A DNA stretch of 64,000 nucleotides from Torreya grandis (taxonomy: Eukaryota; Streptophyta; Pinopsida; Cupressales; Taxaceae), in NCBI GenBank assembly GCA_037957365.1, contig JARHVA010004089.1:1165001-1229000 (forward strand), read 5' to 3'. The notes beneath the pieces were generated by a model, which ran no database searches, had not been told where the DNA came from, and saw only the letters and a list, made by a program, of their open reading frames with translations. Position numbers and translations under genes: made by a program. Positions within the stretch are counted from its first letter, which is position 1; each line of letters begins with the position of its first letter. This document shows positions 44,723 to 57,154 of the stretch, piece by piece.

Positions 44723-46600
44723 GGCATTATGAGTAGATATGGTAGAAAGAGTAATCTTATTTCAAATAAAAACCATGTTCATGAATAGAAATAGTGTTAG
44801 TAGGTATGACGCCCCCTCAAGTGAGAATGCGAGGAGAACTGACCCAGATGGTCACTTGAACAAAATTTCCAAGGGTGGAATAAGATCAGTATGATGATGT
44901 GGGATTGGGATGCCCCTAAGATTTATGTAGCTATGATTGAGATGCCCCAAGTAAGGATGTTATGAGAAGAAGTGGCTCACTTTCGAGAGATGGGTTCTAG
45001 CAAATGATCAATGTCTAAAAAGGAGATTGATTGATAAGACTAAACTCCCAAGATGGAGATATTGTTCAGGAAGTAAAGAGATGAGATAGGCTATAAGTTG
45101 GTGATAATTATTGTAGTAAGGACACATGCTAGGGAGGGATTGAAAGCTAATGATGGAGACCAGATGAGTTGATTAATGATAAGAAGCCACTTTACTTGAT
45201 ATGCATAGCTTAAAGTGATATGATATTATCAAGTGATTCATATGGTATGGGATATAGATTGGTTGTTAATAGTGGTTGAGCTATCCTTGAACACAAAATC
45301 ATGGCCAGGTGTTGTCTACATAGTCTTAAGAGACCTTAGGCTGATGTAGTTCTAATTTAGGATTGCACTGGATGATAGGGAGATGAAAAAGCCATGCCCT
45401 ATATGACTTAGGGATGATAGTTAGTGATTAAATGGAATAATAGATTAGATAGATGGGGTTTGGGAGTAAAATGGGTTGATAAGATGAGGGAAGAAGTGTA
45501 TTAGGGGTGAACATGGGTGATGGGGGGTAAAAAGGGGGTTTAAAATAGGACAAAAAGGGTGAAAAGGCTCATTTTAACTTTTTACATTGGTGCAATAGTG
45601 CTTTGGAGCTGAAAACATGGATCGCATCTCAAAAGCTTCACACTGTGGCGAGAGGGTCTAAGAGTTTCAAAGGCCTGAGGATGTTGGACCACCAATATGT
45701 AACAAACCCCTAGCCTGTGAAATTATTGAACTTTAACATTTATTTTTGAGTTTTTTAAAGAAGAAACATCGTAGGTTTAATATTGATACTAATGGAAATG
45801 CCCTTAGTGTCATTATTGCACTCACAAGTAATGATAACATAATCATGAGTTACGATATTATAATACCGTAACTAAGGAATTATGGTATTACAATACTGCA
45901 AGTGATGAATTGTGATATCATGATGCCATGGATAGGGAACTATAGTTATACATAATAATGAGGTTATAATCATGGCTATGCAAAACCACTAGATGTAATT
46001 GGTGATGTCACCAATGTCATGGGTTAGGGTTATTTTTCAAATATCAATATTACAATGGTGTAGTTAATCAGTGAAGGGATGAGGGAATAGAAGGTTTAGG
46101 CTAGGGATGTAAAGGATGGGTAAGGGTGTTGGTTAGTTAGATGAGGGAAATAGGATGGGTGGGGATAAATTATTTTTGTAGGTTAGTTGGGATTAGGGAG
46201 TTAGATAAGATTAAGTAGGTGGATGGTGAGTGAGTTAGTTGATTAGGGGTGTAGATAAATTAGGTAAAGGACTTAGGATATGGGTAATGAGTGGGTTAAA
46301 TGGTTAGATAGGAGGTGGAGTATGGGTGCTAATTAGGTTAGGGTTTTTAGCAGATGAAAAAAAGAATTAGGTAGGGGGATAATTAGTTAGGAGGAGTCAG
46401 GGGACATTAGGATTAGGTGTAGGTTAGATGATGTGAATGGGTTACGGGTTTTAGGGATTGGGTTTTTGGGAGAAATAAGATTGGGGGTTAGTGGAATGAG
46501 TGAAGAGTGGTTAAGTTAGATAGAATAATTGGATAGGTTTAATGATAGGTTGTATGATTGGTGTAGGAGTATTTAAGTGTGATGGCATCTCAACTATGGT
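44723..46600. other. E4 3' stretch: G-rich, C-poor, telomere-like words
   Basis: No gene. From about 45440 to 46560 the plus strand is strongly G-rich and C-poor with many GGTTAG, TTAGGG and GGGTTTTTAG words. 45780-46000 has words such as TTACGATATT, TGTGATATCATGAT that recur in the E4 leader at the other end (58490-59760). It lies just upstream of the antisense PMD gene. Confidence 0.5.
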
Positions 46601-48540
46601 GACCCTTGGTACTACATGAGATGTACTTGTTGAACCCTATGGATTATGGTGTGTTATAGTAGGTGGGATTGTATTATGTAGTGACCATGCTTGTATTTCA
46701 GATTGACCAAGCTCTAATCAAGGTGTTAGTAGAGTGATGGCACTTGGAGATGAGTACCTTCCATTTCATGATAAGAGAGATTATTGTTATGTTCCATTTC
46801 ATGATAAGAGAGATTATTGTTATGCTAGAGGATGTATATTAGATCTTGTCGTTATTGATGATAGAGCATGGGATTTATTGGTGATCTCACACATTGAGTG
46901 TGATAGTATAGAGACTATTAGGGAGGTTATGGGTTGGTGTACAGGATGAACAAGTAAATAGAAATAGATTTATATGGTAAGGGACTATTGATAGATTGAC
47001 AATGGTGGTGATGTCATTTGTTACCAACATACTATTGGCAGATAAGAGTGGATAGTGGTTCCACTTGGGACTTGGAGACGTTGTTTTAGAAATGGTATAA
47101 CATTTTAGGGTGTTTGCTTTGGGTATAGTGGTGTTGGGTCATTTACATTAGGAATTACATATGGATGCTTATAGAGGAGTTACGAGCCTGGGTCCATCAC
47201 TATTGCTATAGATTTGGAGTTGAGTGAATATAGTAGTCCCGTGGCCATTAGGTAATTAAGAAGTGAGATAGCTTCAAGACCCTATAATTTTTCAATGGTA
47301 CATTTTATTAGGCATGCAAAGAGGCCATGTAGGGGAGATGAGGTTTTACAGACAGGCCTTAGATGGATTGTGTCTTGAGCATATTACCTGGATGTTGTAT
47401 AGGTGGATACAGTTTGGATGGGAGGATGAGGTAGAGGTGACATAGTACATGCTGACAGAGTGTCACCTAATAGGTAGGAGATATTTAATTATAGAGTGGT
47501 ATAGACTGAATCAAGTTTAGAGATAATTTGACCTCCCTTATGATGTTCTAGGTGAGGAGCATATATTTTCTCAAAATGATCGAGAGAGGCCAAAATGGGG
47601 GAGAGTAGTGGATCAATTTATAGCATGTGCATATTATGATAGACTTACTATGATACTATGGGATTTTTAGACATTCATGCCAAATCCAAGTGTGACAACT
47701 GATTATACTACATGGTGGGCCTAGAGAATACTAGTGAGATTACTCAAGTATAGGGCTAGGGTACAAAAAGGAGTGGTTAGGAGGGTATTGCTTGTTCATG
47801 AGATACTATGGAGGTGGATGAGGTAATAGGTCCAGTTCAAGATGCACAAGATGGATAGAGGGATCTAGATATGATGTACATAGATGGGGGGATTAGTCAG
47901 GTCTATATGGGGATTAGGTAGCTATTGTGGATTAGGATGGAGGGAGTGGGACCAAGGCTGACGATAGCAACACACAAGCTAGATCTAGTGGGAGTGGTGA
48001 TGGGGAAAGACCATCCCAACTACCATTGACAAAGGATGAGAGATCCTTACTATCACATCTCAAAATGAAGGTAGAGGCATGTATCTTTGAGATAGTATGA
48101 ATTACTATGGAGTGAGACTAGCTCTAGACCTAATAATAGGGGCAGATAACACAAAGGTATGGGTAGTTAGCCCAAGGATAAGGATAGATTATTGGTTTAC
48201 ATGGATAGGTTACCTCATTATAGGCTCAAATAGTTATGTTACAGAGCTAGATCTAGAGTCAAGATATGCAGATTTTTGGGATATAGGCTCAGATTAGTTG
48301 AATGCATACTTAGATCAGGGATTTGATAAGGGAGGTTCAAGTGGTTGAGAGGGATAAGGAGGCAAATACATCCATGTTAGTAGGTTGGATGGGTGATGTG
48401 ATGTGTAACAGTATGAGGCTTACATGTGAGGCACAAAACTATAGGGACCTATATGAGGCAGTAATGCCACCTGGGCAGCATGCACCTACATTTAGATCTA
48501 GCTCATCACAGTCAGTACATTAGTGGCCTATAAGACCACC
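46601..48540 (+). pseudogene. Plant mobile domain (PMD) relic, antisense in E4
   Basis: Plus-strand frame 46734-46949 has an N-terminal segment with a 33-bp in-frame duplication. A broken frame at 47340-47790 gives a clear PMD C-terminal part: LEHITWMLYRWIQFGWEDE, YMLTECHLIGRRYLIIEWYRLNQV, FDLPYDVLGEEHIF, WGRVVDQFIACAYYDRL. This matches the family order (ITW.PY; PLI....VEWHRPDRVLRQFG.PQ; a later W....YI..W). The end near 48523 is a short Ser/Gln tail. It runs opposite to gag-pol of its element. E3 has a PMD in the same relative place. PMD function is only partly known (MAIN/MAIL1 act in silencing and gene expression). Many stops. Confidence 0.72.
46759..46824 (+). repeat. 33-bp tandem duplication in PMD frame
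   Basis: Two perfect units starting TTCCATTTCATG at 46759 and 46792; 11 codons each (PFHDKRDYCY plus one), so the frame is kept. Confidence 0.9.
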
Positions 48541-49838
48541 AAGAGCCTAGTTGAGACTTTGTGAGATGTTTTATATATTTTTTGTTTATATTGTAGCACA
48601 TTTATGCCCACATGGCCCATATTTTATATCTATAGTTTTTTGACATGGACTCCATATGGACATTTGGGATTATTATATATGATGAGATGTTGATGTGATG
48701 TGATGTGTTATGCTTTATAATGTTATGATTATGCATGATTGTGTTTCTATTTATGTTATGATGATGAGATATATGTGATGATTATGGGTAATTATATTTG
48801 TCGCATATGATTGGATGACATGTTTAGGATGTGATGCAGATGGTTAGTTAGATATTGATGTTGCCTATGTATGCATTGGATTAATGATATGCTACATAGA
48901 TGATTATGTGTATGATGATGTTATGTGGTTTTAATGTTTTTTATATGGATATGATTATAGATGATAGGGATGTTATAAGATGGATTATATGGATTATTGA
49001 GATGTTATGAGATTGATTAATATTTTGATGTTATGCATTATTGTGCTTAATGAAAGATAATGCATTTTTTATTTTTATGTCTCACAAATTGGGGTAACAA
49101 TCCTCCTACACAAGGGAGGTAGGTGGGGATGGTGTGGTAGGATGACTAGGTTAGACAGTGATGGTTAGACTAGATGGTGATAGGATTGGGGGCAATGGGA
49201 TGGTTGGTAATTTTTGAAGCCATTAATGATGTATGTAATCCATTTTAATATTGTACCTATGAATAAACATATGCCAATGACATGATATAAGTCAAAGGCA
49301 CATTTAAAACATGGTGCATGGGGGAAATCCATTTTGAAGTGACTTTTCCCAAGCTGAGCTTAGGAGTCGCTTAGACCATCCTCATTCCCCTTAAGTACAA
49401 AAGATAAAATATATAAAAATATAACAAGACTATTAAATCAAATAGGATAATCTAACTAATATATACAACATACATTCAAACACACACATATTCAAAAGAT
49501 AATAAAATAATCATAGACTAAAGATAGGGATACAATGGATATACAATGTGGTGGCATTAAACAATTGTAATGAAATGATTATGTATAATAGTCTTGAATA
49601 GGAGATATGTACATGGGGTATATTGTGACCTGGAGTGATGGGAGACAAGAATCCAATAGAATCAGAAACAACTGTGTATGGGGCCTAGGATGATCGATCA
49701 AGATTTAGTTGCATAGTGTAGGCAAGATCCTGAAGTAAGACTTATGGTTGACCCTTTCATAATGATAAAGTTAGTGGGATTTTATGGACTATGGCATAAG
49801 AACATCAAGAGATAGATGAATATGGATATAGGCTGAGA
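48541..49838. other. Low-complexity stretch between PMD and integrase ends
   Basis: The two opposing genes end here tail to tail. 48640-49060 is a TGATG/ATGTTATG-rich low-complexity stretch. No gene seen. Confidence 0.45.
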
Positions 49839-51650
49839 CTAGTAGGAGACATGGCCGTCAAAGAGGATATGATAGGGGATATATATGAGGGTGTGATAGG
49901 ATGGATAGTGAGACTCTAGAATACTCCTCAACAAATTTCCCCCTCGCACAACAAGCAATGACTTTCCCCAATTTAAAATATTTGTATCTTGATTTTGCTT
50001 AAGCCTATAATAGATTCCCACTTTTAAGACCAGGGTTAGGGGTGGAATGGTAGAATGAAGTGGAATGAGAATAAGAAGAGTGAAATGGAAATGGATATCC
50101 CCCAAGAGTAGGGACCCATAGATAGAGGTAAATGGAGCCTATCAAGTATAAAAGTGTTTTAAATGCATGATATTCATTGGCTCATTGAGCTCTTTAACAT
50201 CCAGTGTAGCTAACATGTAGGTTCCTACTCCAAACTTAGTAACTATTATATAGGGCTCGATCCAATTAGCTTCAAATTTCCCCTTTTTATCCATTTATGC
50301 CTTGGTCTTTTTTTGACTCTCATTAAGGACTAGATCACCGACCTCAAACACTCAGGACTAGATCTTTTTTCAATATTGGCCTTTTAACCTATTTTGATAT
50401 GCTTGAAGGTGATGTAAATCCCTTTGATGCTTTTCATCTATAATTTATAGCTTTTGTAGCCTCTCTTGTCTAAAATTGTGATCGTTGATTATGCCCTGCA
50501 ATGAGATGCATAGAGAGAGGATCTCCACTTTGACAAGCAAGATGGCTTTTGTTATATAAACTAACTAATATGGAGTAGCCCCAGTGGGTGTCTGAACACT
50601 AGTTCTATAAGACCAGAGTGCAGGATATTATAACAAGTGTCAGTTCCTTCTTGCATCATTGACTATTTTCTTGAGAATCTTGATAAGAGTCTTATTAGTA
50701 TCTTGTGCCTATATGTTCCCCTAGGGGTAATAGGGTGTAGAAAAGTGTTACTTGATATGATAACACTTGTACAGGGCCTCAACTTCTTCATTTTTAAAAT
50801 ATTTGCCATTGTATAATAGAATGTTGGCTGGATGCCAAAATAACAAATGATCTGATTCAGTATAAATTTGGAAATCTGGAGAAATGTGGTGTAACTAAGC
50901 GGCATAGCTTCTACCCATTTGGTGAAATACTCCATAGTTGTGATGATAAACTTGTGTCCATCAAATGATGTAGGGTTTATCTTACCAATTAAATCTAGTC
51001 CTCATATAGATAATGGCCATGGACTCATGATTGGTTACAACTCTTGTGTGGGGGCATGGATAAGATAACCATGTTTCTGGTAGGCTACACACTTCCACCT
51101 ATATTGGTAGGCATCATGTTTCATTGTAGGATAATAGTATCTAGTCCATATCAATTTCTTTGCTAGGGCCATTCCACTGATATGGCCACCATAAACACTA
51201 TAATAGACCTTCCTTGATCACAAGAGTAGCCTCTTTCAAGGTCATGCATCTTAACAAGGTCCTGTTATATCCTATATGATAGAGCATGCTACCAAGTATA
51301 GTGTAATGGGAGGTGCAATGAATGAAGGCCTTGCATTGATGGTGATTCATATTCGATAGAAGGATATTATCATGGATATATTTATAGATATCATGATACT
51401 AGGGGAGACTGAGAGCAAGAATAGCACAAATTTGTAGAGGAGCCATAAATTGATGGGCCATTAAGATCAAATGGTCAATGAGAAAATTTCCTTCAAGGAC
51501 ATCTTCAAGAAGGTCAATTAGATACCCCATAGTAGTCATGGAATCAATTACCTTATTACCCCTCTTGTCAATTTTTCAAATGTAATACATTTAAAATTGT
51601 GCTTTAACTTATCCACCAACTACTTATAGGGGAGTAATTTTTCATCTTTG
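49839..51650 (-). pseudogene. E4 integrase
   Basis: Minus strand: core start LIGKINPTSFDGHKFIIT at about 50990-50940, directly followed by MEYFTKWVEAMPLSYTTFLQ (50935-50876) and then IICYFGIQPTFYYTMAN, where Tat integrases have ..FGIP..I.TDNG; the second catalytic Asp is not kept. The N-terminal zinc region lies at about 51200-51050, and a degenerate C-terminal part reaches about 49840. Numerous stops. Confidence 0.75.
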
Positions 51651-52069
51651 GCTTGGAACTCTTCATTGACTTTCTTAATTATTCATTGTGAATCACTGAA
51701 TACTTGGAGGTACTGGATGTTCCATTGGATGGCTAATTGGAGGCAAGAAATTAAAGCCTCATACTAAGAAATATTATTGGTGCATGGGAAAGCTAGATGG
51801 AGAGCCTTAGGGATAAGTTCTCCTTGTGGGTTTTCTAGAAGGATACTGAATCCTGACCCATGCATGGTGAAAGAGCCATCAAAATATAGTTTCCATCCAT
51901 TAGAATATGTGGTATTCATGATGGATTCATTTGGGAAGGTTGTAACAAGAGACTTAGTATCTACAAGAGGTGCCTCTACGAGTTGATCCATAATTGCATG
52001 TCCTTTGATGGCCTTTTGTTCCACATATTCTATGTCAAATTCATTGAGTAACATTATCCATTTAGCCAT
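51651..52069 (-). pseudogene. E4 second RNase H-like domain (Tat hallmark)
   Basis: Frame 52069-51764: MAKWIMLLNEFDIEYVEQKA, IKGHAIMDQLVEAPL, then WKLYFDGSFTMHGSGFSILLENPQGELIP and FPCTNNIS. This is the linker and archaeal-type RNase H start of Tat elements, with the first catalytic Asp (YFDGS) present. The rest continues in other frames to about 51650. Confidence 0.85.
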
Positions 52070-53440
52070 TCTACATGTGAGAGCTGATTTTTATAGTAGA
52101 TATTTAAGAGGATCAACTTTAGCTATAATCTGAACTTGGTTATTGAGCATATAGTCCTAAATATTTTGTGAAGCAAAGACAACAACTAAGCAAACTTTTT
52201 CAATGGGAGTATAATTCAGCTCATATGAAATCAAGGTGCAACTAAGATAATAGATATCCCACTCCTTTCCTTCATCATTGTGTTGTGAGAAAAGGGCACC
52301 TATCGCATAAGGTGTTGAAGATATATATAGGAGAAGAGGTCTTCTCGTGACTAGTGGTGGTAACATAGGAAGATTTACCAGATATTGATTAATATTATCA
52401 AAGGCCTACTGACATTCAAAATTCCAATTAAAATGGATCCCATCCTTCAAGAGATGGGTGAATGGGTGGCATTTATCTACTAGCTAATAAATGAACTGTC
52501 AAATGGCCTATAATTTGCCTTGAATACTCAACTACTTTAGATTACAACGAGGCATTTCTATAATAGCTTTGAATTTTGTTGGATCTACTTATATGCCTCT
52601 CCTAGAGACTATAAATCCCAATAGTTTACTCAAGGTAATGCCAAATACACATTTATTTGGATTCAATCTAACTTTATATTCACAAAGCCGCTCAAAGATC
52701 CTTCGTAGAACCACATGATGCTCAAATCAGAGTCTAGACTTCCCCAAAATGTCATCAACATAATCTTCAAAAATATTGTGCATCATATCATGGAAGATAA
52801 CAATCATTTATCATTGATAGGTAGCACTAACATTTTTGATTTCAAAGAGCATTAATTGATAATAGAAGGTCCCCTATGAATTAATGAGGTCAGTCTTATG
52901 TTGATCCTCAGGTGTGATTTTGATTTGGTTATAGCCCAAAAATCCATCCATGAGGGATAACATTTCATACCCAATAGTTGAATCCATGATCATATCTATG
53001 TCTGTAAGGGAGAATTCAAATTTAGGACATGCCTTGTTAATGTCCCACAAGTAAGTACAAATATGAATCCCTCCTTATGTCTTGGCCATAGGAACAATGT
53101 TGGATATCCACTTAGAGTAATCAATAAGTTGGATGAATCTTGATTCCAAGAATTTTTGTAATTCCTCCTTGACTAGTAAAGCCACTTTAGGGTGTATCTT
53201 GCATAGTTTTTACTTGATTGGTTTGGCATTATGGTGAACAACTAAATGATGCACAACCAAGGAGGGATCAAGTCTTGGCATGTCAGAATAGCACCATGCA
53301 AAGATATCTATAAATTCTTTGGGTAGCTCAATAATGATTTGTTGTTCCTCAGGCATAAGAGTTGTCCCCAGTTTGACTATTTTAGGATGCTCTTCAGTTC
53401 CAATGTTGACTTCTATCACCTCCTCAATGAGAGAGGGTGA
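52070..53440 (-). pseudogene. E4 reverse transcriptase and first RNase H
   Basis: Frame 53419-53210: MIEVNIGTEEHPKIVKLGTT, then FIDIFAWCYSDMPRLDPSLV, the Tat segment before RT. In broken frames the palm follows, with an intact YVDD box (FEDYVDDILGKS) at about 52785-52740. Frame 52366-52157 (PPLVTRRPLLLYISSTPYAIGALFSQ, then YYLSCTLISYELNYTPIEK) is the RNase H-type connection of Ty3/Gypsy RT. About one stop per 30 codons. Confidence 0.88.
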
Positions 53441-53854
53441 TTAATCCTTAATATAGGTTGGAGGCAATGGTAAATCTTGAATATCTAAATCAAAATATTT
53501 TAAGAGCTTTATGTCTCTTTCAGTATAAAATTTTGATTTATCTGAAACATGCAAAAAATCTTCTAGACTTTGACATGGCTCTTCTTCGTCATAGTCCTCT
53601 TCTTCAATTTGAATAACGGATGTTTGTTGTTCCCCAAAGTAAGATAACTAATAGATATTAATAGAAAATCCTTTCTTATGATCTCCAAAAGGCATAAAAT
53701 CTCATGTTCCCAAATATTCTAGGATGGCCTCATCACTTTCAAATTCATTGAAGGATGGCTCATGTCATTGATCCCAGTCTATTAATGAAGGGTAACTGAG
53801 GGATATATCAATGATGGAAATAGTGGTATCATGGAAAAGGTTAGTGGTATAAAT

Positions 53855-54238
53855 TTATTCATAAATACTATAAACGGATCCTGTATCGACTTCTTTGTCA
53901 TAAATTGACTCCTCAAGGATCGAAGTAGTATCCATAATGATATTGTTTAAGTCATTGTCAAGAAGTTTGTTCCCTAGGCCAAGATATTGTGGATGTTCTT
54001 GAACCATTATAGGCTCAAGCCTACCTTGCTCGTGTCTCCCTAGTCCTTTTCCTTGATAATGCATATTATGTAGCATTTTGTAGATTTGGGGGTATTTTTG
54101 TCTATGAAATATAAGGGCCTCATTTTTTAGAATAAGCCAAGACTCATCAAGATCATCAATGTACTCTTGTGATAACAATCCCACACTATAAAAGGTCATT
54201 GGTCCAAACTGATAGCTGATAAGATTTCCCTTCCTCAT
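53855..54238 (-). pseudogene. E4 G-patch-like segment between protease and RT
   Basis: A 127-codon open frame. Residues 59-90 read MHYQGKGLGRHEQGRLEPI followed by EHPQYLGLG, which fits the G-patch pattern (hhxGxGLGxxxQG, then a second GhG). The rest is acidic linker. G-patch motifs bind nucleic acid or helicase partners, and occur after the protease in some retroviruses and in plant Gypsy polyproteins; the role here is inferred only. It lies in polyprotein order between protease and RT. Confidence 0.6.
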
Positions 54239-54463
54239 AATTGGGGACCTATAACTATGTGGAGAAAGAGGTAAAGCACCTTCACAAAAGGTTTTCTATT
54301 CATATTCCCCATAACCTGTGGATGTAATTTTAAGGCAGGTGACATTTGGTAATGGATTAGAAGAAGGCATTAAATCATCAGGGTGGACATATTTGGTAGT
54401 TGTGAAATTTGGAGTGGAGTTATCTATGCTAGGACAATAGCATGTGGGTTGAGACTGACCCAT

Positions 54464-55234
54464 TTAGCAGCTACGAAAATTCTCAATTTCCTTGGTAATG
54501 GTGACTTCCATCCCAGAGTGAGGGAATTTCAGACATTGGTGAAGAGTGGATGGGACTACTTGTATTTCATGGATCCAGGGGTGACCCAAAAGTAGATTGT
54601 GTGGCAAATCAACATCCACAATGTGAATTAAGGTTTGATGTACAATGGGTTCTATAGCAATGGGAAGATAAATGGTGCCTACAAATGGCCATTCATTGTC
54701 ATCATATGCTTTAATCATAATTAGAGTTGGCCCCAAGGATGCTTTAGAATACCCTAATTTCCTTTAGAAATCCAGATTACATAGATTCAATTCAAACCCT
54801 CCATCTATGAGTACCTGAGGGATGTGGTAGTTAGATATGGATATTTCTAAGAATAATAGGTAATTATGATGTGGGCCAATGGGAGGCATGTCTTGGGCAC
54901 TGAATGTTATTTATTGCAAAGGAGACAGGGGACCCACTAATGCTTGAAACTGACTAATGTCAATATCTTGAGGGACTTTTAGATCACTCAAGACCTGATT
55001 AAGCATCTCTCGATGCATAGATGATGTTTTGAGAAGATCCATGAGTGAGATTTAGGCAGGGGTCTTCTTCAGTTGTTGGATTATATCATAAGGCTTGTCA
55101 AAAGATACAGTAACTTTCTTGGAGATATTGATCTTTTGATATGTGGATGTGTATGGGTCCTTTGGTGATGCCCCAAGAACTATAATTTTGTTGTGGTGTG
55201 CAGTAACTATGCAGTCAATTGTGGCTTGATTCAT
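54464..55234 (-). pseudogene. E4 protease domain
   Basis: Frame 55234-55052 holds the linker upstream. Frame 54736-54464 reads LIMIKAYDDNEWPFVGTIYL, then LLGHPWIHEIQVVPSTLHQCLKF, the C-terminal half of a Tat-type retropepsin. The active-site stretch at about 54815-54775 reads VLIDGGFELNLCNL: D-G-G in place of D-S/T-G. The same domain in E5 (35802-36674) is clearly related in block order but different in sequence. Confidence 0.78.
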
Positions 55235-55849
55235 CTTTAGTATGGTGGATGATGGTGGAGTGGTCTCTTGGGGGATACGTATTTTGATGGTATTGACATA
55301 ATGGTATGGGATGGCATTATAATCTGTATGATTAGAATTGGATGCCTAACCTTCGTCTCTAGGTGGATTCCCTTGTCTCTGGCCATGCTTTAGTAAGGGA
55401 TCCTGATAAATACCAAGTTGCTGAATTTTTGACTGGTTAGGAGTGTTTTCCCCTTCTACTGTAATATATCCTTTTTCAATGAGATCATGAATATAATGTT
55501 TTAATTTCATACATTTTTTGGTGTCATGACCTTTGAATCTATGATATTGACAGAATTCGTCCTCGTTATACTAATCATGTCGAGATTTGCTATCATCCAA
55601 AGGTCAGATATCAAGAAGAGTAATCATATTAGCAGTGATCAATTGTTGAAGGACCACTTCAATAGCCACTCTAAGGTTGGTAAGAGGTATTTTTCTTGTT
55701 CAAGGCTTTGGCTTACCTCGTGGCACTCTAATGGAGGAGACATTTTTTTTATCTGTGAGAGTTCTCTTTTTCACTATTTGAACATGTTATTTTGAGTATG
55801 TAATGCCATCTCCCACAACATTTTTATTTTTATTGAAAATTTTCTATTT

Positions 55850-57154
55850 ACCTAAAAAAGAGTTATCTTGATGTTGATTTTGTTCATTTCAGGTGTATAA
55901 TTTTATCGCTCCCTTTTCAATAAGTGTTTTCTCAATTTGTATCCCCTTTTAGATAATCTCATCAAAGGATTTGGCACAATGTAGTTTTAATTGATATTTT
56001 AGCTTTGCATTGAGGTTGTCGACAAATATTTTGGCCAACTCTTTTTCCAGCACTGTACATCAAAAGTGGCTTGCTAAGTTTCTCCAGTGTTGTAAGAAAG
56101 AGGCCAAACTTTCCTCGTTCCTTTGATTATTATTGTAGAGGTCTATGATGGAAACATCATTTTCTATGTTGAATGATAAATGTCTCATAAATTATTCAGT
56201 TAATTCTTTGAAACTAGATATAGACCCCTTTGGTAAATGCATGAACCATTTTAATGTTAGTCTTATGAGACTCTTTGGGAAAAGTCTTAGGAGATAGGCA
56301 TCATCATATGCAACCTCATGACATGCCATATAAAACTCTTGAACATGATCATAGGGATCTCCTTTCCCTCTATTTTTTTCAAAGTTGGGTACCTCGAAGT
56401 GAGGTGGGAAAGAAATTTGCAGAATGCTCATATCTAAGGGAGAAGAGCAAAAATATTCATATTTATATTTCATTTCTTGCGTGCGAGGGTTAATCTGTTG
56501 GAGAGTTTATTTCATTATATTTCATTCTTGTACAAATGATGGATCTAAAAGGGGATTAGAGGTTTGGGCTTGACTTGTGTGTGGTCTATTAGAGTTATGG
56601 ACATTTTGTCTTAGAGAAGACGATCATTGATTTTGTGTATGAAATTGAGAGGCCAAGGAATTAATTTTTTATGTGAGTTGATCCAATCAATCCTCTAGGG
56701 TGGTTTGTCGACTTTTAGTCTTGATGCGGTTATTTTGGAGAGTCACTTGTTGTTCTTGGTCTTAAGGTTCTTGTTTTTGGTCCACAAGGTCCTCTTCTTT
56801 GGGTGCTTGATTAGTATGGGTATGTTGATGGGGAGGATTAGGTTGAGTGGATGGGTGGACTAAATGTTGCAAAAGGTTGTGATTGAAGCTAGGGGGTAAA
56901 GTGTTCCCCATTCCAACGACTTGAGCTATAATCTGGTCACAGTTTTCATATATATATTGATCAAATTATTCTCCAACTTCATCACTATGGAAAAAATCAT
57001 TTATGAATCAGTCATCTTCTCCTTCGGGAGTGTGCATATCATTGTGCATATCATCTTGATCTCGATTTCGATCACCTAAGTTCCCCAAGAATTCATTCTC
57101 TTAGTTGGATTCTTGTCCCATTCTAAGGATTTGGGCACAGATTCTCATTGGCAT
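55850..57154 (-). pseudogene. E4 gag
   Basis: Likely start ATG at 57154 (MPMRICAQILRM). A Gln/Asn/His-rich N-terminal part has stops. Frame 56473-56192 is the gag core: FEVPNFEKNRGKGDPYDHVQ, HEVAYDDAYLLRLFPKSL, LKWFMHLPKGSISSFKELTE, the Retrotrans_gag pattern. It continues (LSFNIENDVSIIDLYN; FVDNLNAKLKYQL) to about 55900. A zinc knuckle is likely between 55790 and 55480 but not clear. Confidence 0.82.

Noticed and set aside
45440..46560. Interstitial telomere array
   Set aside because: Words are scattered and imperfect, without a regular TTTAGGG array; described only as G-rich skewed sequence.
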